Below are positions 24,134 through 36,200 of a stretch of 64,000 nucleotides of DNA, in pieces. Origin of the DNA: Tachypleus tridentatus (lineage: Eukaryota > Arthropoda > Merostomata > Xiphosura > Limulidae); contig NC_134833.1 of NCBI RefSeq assembly GCF_004210375.1, forward strand, positions 22,127,396 to 22,191,395. The letters run 5' to 3'. Made by a program: the position numbers and the translations under genes. The notes under the pieces are model-generated. The model was not told the origin of the DNA. It did not search any database and saw only the letters and a list, made by a program, of their open reading frames with translations. Each line of letters starts with the position of its first letter. The first letter of the stretch is position 1.

Positions 24134-25752
24134 CAGTTACGACAGAAAGTGTTCGTACCCCTGTGTCCCGAGTGAGTTTTTGCTTATAACTTAAAAAGTG
24201 TCACGATTAGGCTAATAGAAGTATCATATATTATAAATATTATACTAACACACATCTACAAAATTTTTTATGTAAATTAAACGACAGATAAACTGTTTAT
24301 AAACAAATAACCAAAAAGGAACAGAAAGTGTTCGTACAGTGCAGAACGTGTGAAAAAACTGATATTCTCGTAAAAATTTGTTTAGTTTGGTGAATAAACT
24401 ACATTATACCATTCCAGAATTAGACACTGGTTTCATAATTATTGGAATTTAGCCAGCAAAAAATGTACTTCTGGCAATTTAGCGCCATCTCTGCCATTAT
24501 CTGCTTGGTCATCATGGCGAACAGGAAACAACTGTCCAGTGATTTAAAAAACCGAATTATTATAAAGTACAAGTCTCGTGTGTCTCTTTCCGGTATTGCT
24601 ACACAACTTAATGTGTCGAAATCTACTGTTCAAAGTATAATTGCCAAGTTTAAGCTCACAGGATCAACTGCTAACCTTCCTCTTTGCGGACGCCCCACCA
24701 AAATTCCAGAAAGAACCAGAGGAAGGTTCTCAGAGAAGTTAGTAGGAATTCTCGTTTAACACGTAATGACATACAGAAACTGGTATGGGAAACTGGGGTT
24801 GAAGTAAGCACCTCTACAGTTACGAACATGTTACGCTCTTCTGAGTTCAAAGCATGCCGTCCTCGTAGAACTCCATATTTAAAGCCTGTTCATTTAGAAA
24901 CACGATTGACGTATGCAAGAAAGCATGTAGATAAACTCTTTACCTATTGTATGAGTATTCTGTGGTCAGACGAGACTAAAATCGAGCTTTTTGGCCACAG
25001 TGATGTTCGCTATATTTTCCGTAAGAAGGGGGAATGAAATTTTCCAAAGAACATCGTCCCTACAGTTAAACACGGAGGTAACTCGATCATGCTATGGGGT
25101 TCTTTCAGCTCTTCTGATGTAAGCAGCCTTCACCGCGTCAACGGAATCATGAAAAAAAAAGAGTACGTTGATATATTAGGCACTTATATCAAGAATGATG
25201 CTCGAAACTTGCGGCTTGGGCGTCGTTGGATCTTCCAGCACGACAATAACCCTAAGCACACATCGAAATATGTGCAATCCTGGTTGCAGAGGAACCATAT
25301 AAGCGTTCTGGAGTGGCCATCGCAGTCACCCGATCTCAACCCAATTGAAAACATTTGGCATGATTTGAAGACCAGGGTTCATCAGCGTCATCCGAAAAAC
25401 TTGCAAGAGTTGGAGGCCTTCTGTAAAGAAGAATGGAAGAAAATACCAGTTGAGTACTGTCAAACGATCATGGAGGGCTATGAGGAGAGATTGCGCCAAG
25501 TAATTCACATGAAAGGCTACACAACTGACCATTAAAGTAGACGCACGAACACTTTCTGCCCATCCTATGTTTGGTTACTTGTTTATAAACAGTTTATTTG
25601 TCGTTCAATTTACATAAAAATTTATGTAGATGTGTGTTAGTATAATATTTATACTATACTATACTTTCATTATCCTAATCATGACACTTTTTAAGTTATG
25701 AGGAAAAAACTACTCAAAGACGCAAGGGTACGAACATTTTCTGTTGTAACTA
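24134..25752 (+). mobile_element. Tc1-like DNA transposon, nearly complete
   Basis: Long terminal inverted repeats of roughly 200 bases begin CAGTTACGACAGAAAGTG on the left. The right end mirrors this with a few mismatches. TA dinucleotides flank both ends (24132-24133, 25753-25754), the usual Tc1 target. Length is about 1.6 kb, normal for the group. A single decayed transposase lies between the repeats in plus orientation. Confidence 0.95.
24442..25535 (+). pseudogene. Tc1-type DD34E transposase, one frameshift and one stop
   Basis: The N-terminal helix-turn-helix region (NRKQLSSDLKNRII through VSKSTVQSIIAKF) leads to a GRPTKIPERT hinge. There an indel near 24718-24723 shifts the frame. The second frame continues from RKVLREVSRNSRLTRNDIQ to a TGA at 25035-25037, then stays in frame to TAA at 25533. 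Catalytic residues are Asp in WSDETKIELFG, Asp in FQHDNNPKHTS and Glu in LNPIENIWHDLK, with 34 residues between the last two (DD34E). Only two lesions indicate fairly recent activity. Confidence 0.95.
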
Positions 25753-25820
25753 TATGTAAATACTCAATCTTTGTAAGATAGTTTAAGTTACCTTCGTAAG
25801 TTGAACCCCATTCTGTTTCT

Positions 25821-26096
25821 TTTGTTTGTTTTTGAATTTCGCACAAAGCTACTCGAGGGCTATCTGTGCTAGCCGTCCCTAATTTTGCAGTGTAAGACTA
25901 GAGGGAAGGCAGCTAGTCATCACCACCCACCGCCAACTCTTGGGCTACTCTTTATACCAACGAAAAGTGGGATTGACCGTCACATTATAACGCCCCCACG
26001 GATGGGAGGGCGAGCATGTTTAGCGCGACTCGGTTGCGAACCCGCGAACCTCATATTACGAGCGCATGCCTTAACGCGCTCGGCCATGCCAGGCCT
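25821..26096 (-). mobile_element. tRNA-derived SINE, full length with 11-bp target duplication
   Basis: ATTCTGTTTCT occurs at 25810-25820 and again at 26097-26107. The head complement (CGGCCATGCCAGGCC) is at the right end. Confidence 0.95.
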
Positions 26097-26107
26097 ATTC
26101 TGTTTCT

Positions 26108-27193
26108 AAGACGGACATATAATTTTTTTGTTTTATCCTTTTTCTGTTCTAATGCACAGATTGATCTTATTTTTCACTTTTCTCTTAAAACTTTAGTCAA
26201 ATTTGTTTGTTAAACCTCTTGAATATCAACTATTGAATGGTCTTATAATTTTAATAAATAGTAATTATTTTGTTCTTAACTTTTGTGTATAAAAGAAAAT
26301 GGGATAAACATGATTACTCGTATTTTTTTCGTTTACAATTTATTTTAAACTTTACAAAACAATCATAGGTAGCGCTACACTTTAATAATGGGGTGTTACG
26401 CTTATATTGGATATTTGTGTTAAGTCAAAACTGTTTATTGTGTAATGAATTGTTAAAAACATAACAGTATCAGTAATACCTCATTGAAGTTATTAGAAGG
26501 TTCACAACTAAATAAAAATGGTTAGGAGTGAATTTTAATATTTTATTGTAATATTTCATCTAAGTTACTACTGTACAGTTTTACTCGATTAATGTCGTTA
26601 CTTTGGGGTTGATTAAGTTAACTTTACTTGACGAAGTTACTACGAGTCTTATTTATAATTTTAGTGATTTCTGACTTCTCAAAATGCGAAATATAACTTT
26701 GCGTAGCTTATAAAGCAAGTTTAAGGTATAGCATTTACATAATAGTAACAAACACTACAATATCAAATCTAGAAAAGTCAGCTATCATTAAAGTTTTCTA
26801 TTTTCAGTTCTGGTGAAATGAAAATTACATGAACAAAAACTGGAAAGTTTTCGATTCTGATTTATTAAAAGTAATGTTATTTAGGTCATTAGCATAAAGT
26901 TCCTTTTCCAATATATGTTTTATTCCTTATGTAATAAAAACTACCAACAGTTATAATTGTTACTTTGATAAATTGCAATTTTGGCTTTTAATACTTGCAT
27001 GGCTTTCTTACAGTATTTTAATTTGTGGATATATGTTAAGTTATGCTCTTTTGTACATAAAATAAACCTGTTCCACATTTTTTTATATTAAAATATTTTT
27101 TAAACCTAGATCTAAATAAAATAATTTTATTGGTATTAGGTTTTGTAAGTAATGAAGTACTTTTTGCATCACTAAAACATTTTATGTTTGCAG
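26108..27193. other. Presumed COMMD4 intron 1 and 5' region
   Basis: The COMMD4 start codon exon should lie here or further upstream. ATG-GT candidates at about 26233 and 26517 have poor donors. No CpG-rich promoter island is visible. Confidence 0.4.
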
Positions 27194-27265
27194 AGATTCA
27201 AATTTTGTGGTGACTTAGATTGCCCTGACTGGGTCTTAGCAGAAATAAATACTTTATCAAAAATT
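27194..27265 (+). CDS. COMMD4: COMMD4 exon 2 (first recognised coding exon)
   Basis: The acceptor TTTGCAG ends at 27193 and the donor GTGAGT begins at 27266. The exon is 72 nt, 24 codons, phase 0 to 0, reading [13 protein letters not shown] and on to LSKI. Only the initiator Met is missing at its 5' side, so exon 1 should end in ATG. Confidence 0.93.
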
Positions 27266-30200
27266 GTGAGTACATTTTTTTATTTCTCTATGTTATGTAC
27301 ATTAAAAACATATGTGGAAGTATTTCTTTAGGAACTGTAACAAATATATTTGATCATTTGATATATATTCAAGATCATATGTATTCAAAAATTAACTACA
27401 AAAAAGAGATAATGTTATAGTGAAGCAAAGATAATTTTTGACATATTAAATGCAAGAATAATATATAGCATGAAGTGAGTGATAATTTCTTCTAAAGTGA
27501 TGCTAACTAGATAGTAGTGATGTTAATTACATACATTTAAAAATGAATTATAAAAATAAATTTGATTTTCTAATAATGTATGCCATATATGCATAATATT
27601 ATTTTTTGTATGTATATAGGCATTTCAAGGATGTAGTAGAAAGTATAATTTGATAAAAAAAATTTAAAGTGACTTTTGTAAAATTACTTTTAAAGTTCTA
27701 TCATTTTTATTTTATGGACAGCAAAATATTCCCCAGTTGGTTTAATCACTTGCTACTAATTAAATGGCAAGAAGTTGATGTAGGTCAGATACTTTTATCA
27801 AATGTAGTTTTCATATTCACAGAAATGAGTAATCTGAGTATAAAGTGCTCTGTAGTTAAATTTGTTTAGGTATTACTGATGGATGCACTGAACCTGAATG
27901 ATAGTATTACTGACTGTGGCTAGAAAGCTAGTTAGGGAACTGTGTTTAAAGTTAAACCTTTGTATAAGTAGATGAATCTATGTATAGGTAAATAGAGAAA
28001 AATGTTCAATTCTTTTTTTAATTAACTAAATATATATGTATATAAGAAACTAAATTTCTAGCTGTTTTAAAAATAAAACTGAACTTTTCCATTTCTTGAA
28101 TTAAAATGTTAGAATAAATAAACTGAGAAAAATACAAGAAACTTTTTCCCAATAAGTACGTAACAATAGAGTTTGAAACTTATTAACATTTATAGATATT
28201 TGAGTTCATTCATTGCACTTGTGTTTTAAGTATATTTACATTGCACTAATAATATTGAGATCTGACTTCCAGCAAACATAAATATGGAAGTTTTGTGTCA
28301 AAATACTTTTTTAACAGTTATATCCTTTTTCTTACTCTAACAGACATCTGTGAAAATGAAACTTCTATGTAACCATGTTGTAAATGATATCATAGGAAAA
28401 GGAATTGATGTAAGTCTTGCATTGTGTTAATGTGTAGTTTTGTCTACGTTTAGTATCTAATTTAACTCATATAATTTATTGCATTATCAACATATCCATT
28501 CATTTTATAGTTTAGAATATAGTATTTTTTAATGTCAAAATATTAACTTTTTTGCATAATATATGCCATTTTATGTTATACAATTATGAATGTGATGTAG
28601 TAGCAATTTATATTCAGACAAAGAAGTTGTAATAATTATGCATTGGCATTATTTTGTTATCCTTTGTTGATGTTGATTTGGTAAAAATTTACAGATAAAT
28701 ATTTCAAGATGTTCTAAAGCTTATTAACAAAACCATAGGTTAACTTAAACTTTTCTTTGTTTTCTCTTTCCTGTACAAGAAAAAAATTATAAAAATGATT
28801 AGTTATTTTAATATTATTTTTTCTTTAGCACATATAGCCCTTGTACAAAATTCAAGAAACAAACAAACTGTTGTTTCTGGAGATTACAATTAACCAAATC
28901 TTATCTCTTGTTATTTACCTTCTCTTCCTGAGAATTTATTATTACAGGCTTTCACTTGCATCACATGTTTAGAGATCATAAAAGATTCAAGGTAGCAACT
29001 ACTAATAAAAAGCAAATATGAAAAGTGCTAAAGCTATAAATACCATTGGATAGAGCAGGTCATGAACCATGTATGTTGCTGTTAAGTGAATAGATCTGAT
29101 TGAAGAGTGATTTATGACTTGAGAAAACAAGTAGAGAAGCTCTTACAAAATGTAGTTAGAAAGTTAAGACTCAAGAATAAATCAAAGATCTCAGAATTTT
29201 CTATTATTTCTTTAGACATCATTTTTGTGTTGTATTTGTTGGGAAGTATTGTCAGTTCTCTTTTGATGAGACATTAGTTAAGCCTTATTGTATATAGAGA
29301 GTATGGTGTAATGGTGATTCAGAGAATTATTTATTGAATGTAATTATTAATTTTGTTTGTAGCCAAACAATGCAAAAAAACTAATATAACATTTGTATCA
29401 TTGAAAAGAAAGGTATAGTTTGATTTTGATCATAATATTGATAGTGAACATTTTGTCACCAAGCTTCACTTGACACTATTTTCATACTTCAGGTCTGAGA
29501 TCACTGATAAATGTTTGTTAACTGATGTAGTGTCTTTGTACAACTTATAGCCAAAAAAGGGAGGCTACTACAGTTGACAAAATAGTTTAAAAAAAAACAA
29601 ATTTATGGAAATTAAATTAAAATTGTCTAGGTATATAAATAAAACTTTCTGATCAACAGTAAAAGCAGTTGAAACTCTGGGATGAAATAAGTTATTTTAA
29701 TGTTTAAAAACAAATTTTCGTAATAAATTTGTTGTAAGTTTGTAAAACAAACATTGATAGAAACTTAAATTAGATGCATCTTTCTGAAGTTGAAACTAGA
29801 ACTGTGTAGTACATTTGCATTTGTCCTAAGGTTCATAGCATTTGCTTAAGTATTTCTACTCTAAGCAGGAGTAAAAACAAAGAATATTGTTAATGTACCT
29901 GGTCTGGAAAGGTTTAATTCTGTCTTGTTAATTTTATACTGAAAAGTCTTTTTTTGTATTTTTCTTTTCAGTATGAAAAAGTTTCTAAACTTACTACAGA
30001 TGCAAAATATGGTGAGTTCTATTTAATTTCCTATCTGAAATAGTGTGTTAGAAAAGAGCTGATTTTTCAAGAGTGCAAAACTGTTATACAGTCCATGAGA
30101 TTTAAACTTTGAAAAACATAACAAAATGAGAAAATATGCATATTAAAATGTTGGAATTGGTGTATAATTATAAACAATGTTTCTTCAAGAGATTTAACAA

Positions 30201-33200
30201 AAGATTCAGTTGATAGGGTGTTACAAAATATTCTGAATAATGTTTGTATTTTATTCTTCTTTCTTAGCTGTTGGAGATATTAAAGCCAGTGTAGCAGCTC
30301 TAGACTTTATTCTGTCTAGTGCTACCAAACATAGAGTAGCAGAAGAAACTTTGTCTAATGAACTCCAACAACTAGGTTTACCAAAAGGTATGTTGATCAT
30401 ACCTTCCATGATTTTAAAACTCTATGCATAGTTAATTTGATGTAGCATGAATAGATTGGGTGTTAGCTCTTTTCTACATGGGTGCACCTCAGATACTTCT
30501 GTTCCTGGATTATAGAAGATGTGACATTAAAACATTAAGGCTAAAGTAAGTCTAGAAGAAAAAGTATGGAATATTGACTTTTCAAAAAGAGGAATACAAT
30601 GACTGAAGAAAGGTAGCTATTTTGTTTGATAAGTTAGAAAATTTGTTGTGCAATAAATGGTTGTGATCCATTATCAAGAAACATCCTAATATTCCTGGTC
30701 CTCAACTATCACAGGAACAATGTGTATGGACAGTATAAAAAGCACTGCCTCATTAGGTGCAGAAAGGAAAATGTTTGCTGCTAGGCAAGAATGTGTTGAT
30801 ATTTGAATGCTTCTTGCTGTAAACTAGCTAGTTACAGATGTGACTGTGTCCACTAGTGGAGGAGGACATTGGCATGGTTATAGCTGTAAACTAGCTAGTT
30901 ACAGATGTGGCTGTGTCCACGATTGGAGGAGGACATGGACATGGTTATGGTTGTAAGCTAGTTGGTTACAGATGTGGCTGTGTCCACTAGTGGAGGAGGA
31001 CACGAGCATGGTTATGGTTGTAAACTAGCCAGTTACAGATGTGGCTGTGTCCACTAGTGGAGGAGGACATGGGCATGGTTATGGCTGTAAACTAGCCAGT
31101 TACAGATGTGGCTGTGTCTACTAGTGGAGGAGGACATGGGCATGGTTATGGCTGTAAACTAGCTAGTTACAGATGTGGCTGTGTCCACTAGTGGAGGAGG
31201 ACATGGGCATGGTTATGGCTGTAAACTAGCTAGTTACAGATGTGGCTGTGTCCACTAGTGGAGGAGGACATGGGCATGGTTATGGCTGTAAACTAGCTAG
31301 TTACAGATGTGGCTGTGTCCACAAGTGGAGGAGGACATGGGCATGGTTATAGGCTGTAAACCAGATAGTTACAGATGTGGCTGTGTCCACTAGTGAAGGA
31401 GGACATGGACATGGTTATGGCTGTAAACCAGACAGATGTGGCTGTGTCCACAAGTGGAGGAGGACATGGGCATGGTTATGACTGTAAACTAGCTAGTTAC
31501 AGATGTGGCTGTGTCCACTAGTGAAGGAGGACATGGGCATGGTTATGGCTGTAAACTAGCTAGTTACAGATGTGGCTGTGTCCACTAGTGGAGGAGGACA
31601 TGGGCATGGTTATGGCTGTAAACTAGCTAGTTACAGATGTGGCTGTGTCCACTAGTGGAGGAGGACATGGGCATGGTTATGGCTGTAAACTAGCTAGTGA
31701 CAGATGTGGCTGTGTCCACAAGTGGAGGAGGACATGGGCATGGTTATGGCTGTAAACTAGCTAGTTACAGATGTGGCTGTGTCCACAAGTGGAGGAGGAC
31801 ATGGGCATGGTTATGGCTGTAAACTAGCTAGTTACAGATGTGGCTGTGTCCACTAGTGGAGGAGGACATGAGCATGGTTATAGTTGTAAACTAGCTAGTT
31901 ACAGATGTGGCTATGTCCACTAGTGGAAGAGGACATGTGCATGGTTATGGCTGTAAACTAGCTAGTTTCAGATGTGGCTGTGTCCACTAGTGGACGAGGA
32001 CATGAGCATGGTTATGGCTGTAAACTAGCTAGTTACAGATGTGGCTGTGTCCACTAGTGGAAGAGAACATGTGCATGGTTATGGCTGTAAACTAGCTAGT
32101 TACAGATGTGGCTGTGTCCACTAGTGGAGGAGGACATGAGCATGGTTATAGTTGTAAACTAGATAGTTACAGATGTGGCTGTGTCCACTAGTGGAGGAGG
32201 ACATGTGCATGGTTATGGCTGTAAACTAGCTAGTTACAGATGTGGCTGTGTCCACTAGTGGAGGAGGACATGGGCATGGTTATGGCTGTAAACTAGATAG
32301 TTACAGATGTGGCTGTGTCCACTAGTGGAGGAGGACATGGGCATGGTTATGGCTGTAAACTAGCTAGTTACAGATGTGGCTGTGTCCACAAGTGGAGGAG
32401 GACATGGGCATGGTTATGGCTGTAAACTAGCTAGTTACAGATGTGGCTGTGTCCACTAGTGGAGGAGGACATGAGCATGGTTATAGTTGTAAACTAGCTA
32501 GTTACAGATGTGGCTGTGTCCACTAGTGGAGGAGGACATGTGCATGGTTATGGCTGTAAACTAGCTAGTTTCAGATGTGGCTGTGTCCACTAGTGGAGGA
32601 GGACATGAGCATGGTTATAGTTGTAAACTAGATAGTTACAGATGTGGCTGTGTCCACCAGTGGAGGAGGACATGGGCATGGTTATGGCTGTAAACTAGAT
32701 AGTTACAGATGTGGCTGTGTCCACTAGTGAAGGAGGACATGGACATGATTAATATTAAGTAGGTTTCTTTACATTCTGGAGATACTTCCATACACAATGG
32801 ATAAATTTCTGCTGCTGAATATTTGTTTTCCACACTTGATCACAAAGTGAATCCAACTCATCGTAACATGTTGATCTTAAAATATTTCAGAAAAATATGA
32901 AAAGGAACCTTATTTTGCTGTGAGTAATATTTACGTGAGCTGTATTAAAATAAAAAGTCTGATAAATTAGGGACAATATATTTGATGATTACCAAGTAAT
33001 GTGGTTTTCAGAAATGCAACATGTTCTTACACCTTTTAATTTTTTTCATATTTTGACCCCTTAGTGACTGAAGGCTATTTCATCGAATAATGTATGAACA
33101 GTGACACTTTAAATAAAGTAGATTCTATAACAAACTAAACTACTCTTTGTAGTATTGTCACAAACATGTTACAACTTAAGATTATTAGGAGTTTTTGAAA

Positions 33201-36200
33201 CTTCATAATATTATTTCATGAACAAATCATATTAATTTATAATTTTATATAAAAATACTTTGGTTGGGATAAAATATGTCATGACGTTTGTTCTCATGGT
33301 TAGAAGCCTATTCATTCACCTATGTTGGTTTATTAACATTTAAAGACAGTGAACCTGTTAGCTTATGTAGACTGTTCTATACACTAAACTAAAATACTGT
33401 CAATAATTGATATCTAATCACAGTTGTTCTGTATTTACTAATGATGTCAATAATTGATATCTAATCACAGTTCTGTATTTACTAATAATGTCAATGATTG
33501 ATATCTAATCACAATTGTTCTGTATTTACTAATAATGTCAATAATTGATATCTAATCACAGTTGTTCTGTATTTACTAATAATGTCAATGATTGATAGCT
33601 TATGATCACAGTTGTTCTGTATTTACTAATAATGTCAATAATTGATATCTAATGATCACAGTTGTTCTGTATTTACTAATAATGTCAATAATTGATATCT
33701 AATGATCACAGTTGTTCTGTATTTACTAATAATGTCAATAATTGATATCTAATGATCACAGTTGTTCTGTATTTACTAATAATGTCAATGATTGATAGCT
33801 GATGATCACAATCTTTCTGTAAGCACTTTACAACCAAAACAAAATATTCTGTTACTATGTTTGGAACATGAATCTTATGTTTAATAATAAACAATTCCTA
33901 AACTTCATACAGAATATTTTTACTTTAAGAAAAACGTGTCAAACTGTTTGACATAATGAACTTTACACTGACATTCCTTAACAATATCATCACAATACCC
34001 TTATACAAATAAAAAAGGTGTCATTATTATTATGCTTGCTTCAGTGCATTATGTGTAAATAAAATCCTGTTAAAAGTATATTTAAACATTGCTTTAGAAA
34101 GAGAGAAATGCCAGTGCATATCAGCTTCTTGGACGAACAGGCCTAAATATGTTTCATAATTCTTCCAACTCGGAAATATCATGATAAATCATCAGGAGAA
34201 ATTCAAAACACCTTGTTCTAGTTATTCCTACTGAGTTGTCTAAATACCTCTAATGTCATCCTTTAGTTAAGCCTATTTGACATGTTACATGAAATAAAAA
34301 CTATAAAGATGTTCTTTATGGCATTGTAACCATTCAAAGTTCATAACCTGTCACTTTTGAAAAATCACATTTATGGACTAACATTCATTAATCTTGCTGT
34401 TGTTTGTAAAGGAAAATCTCAAGTCCAGATGCTATAATAGTACCACCTTTGTTACATTAATGTTTTTATGTATACAAAAATGATACTGAATGATAAAACG
34501 TCATTACAAATTGGGCCGAGTGTGTTCTAGTAGTTAGTTTTTCTAAGGTACCGTGGTTGGCACTGCTTGTGAGTTTTAGGTGAGTTCCAATTTCATGTTG
34601 TCTTGTATCAGTTAATTCACAGTTTTTCAAAGAAGGTTCAAAACATATAAAATTACTTAGTGATTAATGATTTTAATAATTTCAGTTAGTCACACAGATG
34701 CCGAGAAGCATGTTGTCACTACGTATAAATCAAAGAAACAAACTAAAAAGGAAGAAGTTAGAAAATACACTGTTTTTTTTCATCTAAATGTGAATGTTTC
34801 TGAAAGTGATATTTGTTTTATATTTATAATTAGGATAGGATTATGAACTTCATATTTTTCAGTCCATTGGTGTTGCTATATTTGTGGAAGGTTCACATGT
34901 TAAATTCATCTGTAAATCATAGATAAATATTTCAATTAATTACATTAAATATTTTGTGTGTTTTTATTACATAAACATGCATGAATTTTGTTTAGACATT
35001 TTTATCATGAATCAAAAGACTGGATGAATAAATGTCACTATTAAGATATATAATTTTGTTTAAAAAATTGTTAGCTATTAAAAGTCTAACTAATCATATT
35101 TATTATATGCCATTATTGTTATGTTCCTTTCTATTAGTAACTATATCTAAATTACATATTAGTTTCTGTCTAGTCATTTGTATTATCAAATAGACTTAAC
35201 TAAAAAGTCTTAAGATATGATAACCAGTCCTTAAGTATAGTTAGATGAGATCAACTTCCATAGTTTCATGTTTTAAACGTCAGTGAATCGTAATAAAGGA
35301 ACATAGTCATAAAAATGAAACTGTGAGATCAGTAGTGTTTTGTCCATCCTTCACATGTTAACTATGAACCATTGTCTGTCTGCATTCATTAATTAGCTGA
35401 ATCAAAGTAATTTTATTTAGCATATTTATTCCTTATTTTGCTTACACAACTCCTGCATTTAAGTTCAGTAATGACTGTTGAAGCCTAACTGAAAATATAA
35501 AAAAAACAAAAAATTTAAATACTCAAAATCTGAGTGTAATTAACTTTTGAGCTGTGTGATTATTTCTTTAAAATATTCAATACTGAAGTTAATCCTTTGT
35601 CTTTTAGTGTTTTTAATGTCCACTAGAATATAGAAAGCATTATAAAATAATTTATTGTGTATCAAACAACCAGTCATTCCAGAATATTATTGAAATACCT
35701 AATATTTCAGAGTAATGGCTATGCCAAGGACTCACTTAAGAATAATCACTAATTTTGTTAGGCTAGACAAGATATTGGGTATTTTAACAAAACATTTTGA
35801 AGTAATTTTTCATTTGATAAATATTAAAGTCATATATCTACAGTTGTGCCCTAAAGTGAATACAAAAACATGCTGAAACATAAATGTTAAAGTCATATAA
35901 CTACAGTTGTGCTCTAAAGTGAATACAAAAAAATGATGAAACAGACCTTTCCAGTCAAAAGTTGTTTTATTTTAATACTCAATTTATAGTATCCCAACAC
36001 ACTATGGAGATAATTAAAGCTAGATAGTATTGGATTTTTAGAATACTTGTGTCTTTAAGACGTAGTATATTGTCTAGAACATTCTAATCCACGTTGAGAT
36101 GAGGTGTAATATGTATTTATCTAGTTGTTAGACATCATCGCATGGTTTGCTGATAAGCTAATTGTCAATATTTGTTTAACAGTGTTGCAGTGTTTCTCAA

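Noticed and set aside
30815-32745. CRISPR-like array
   Set aside because: Units are head-to-tail without variable spacers, in a eukaryotic intron; it is a minisatellite.
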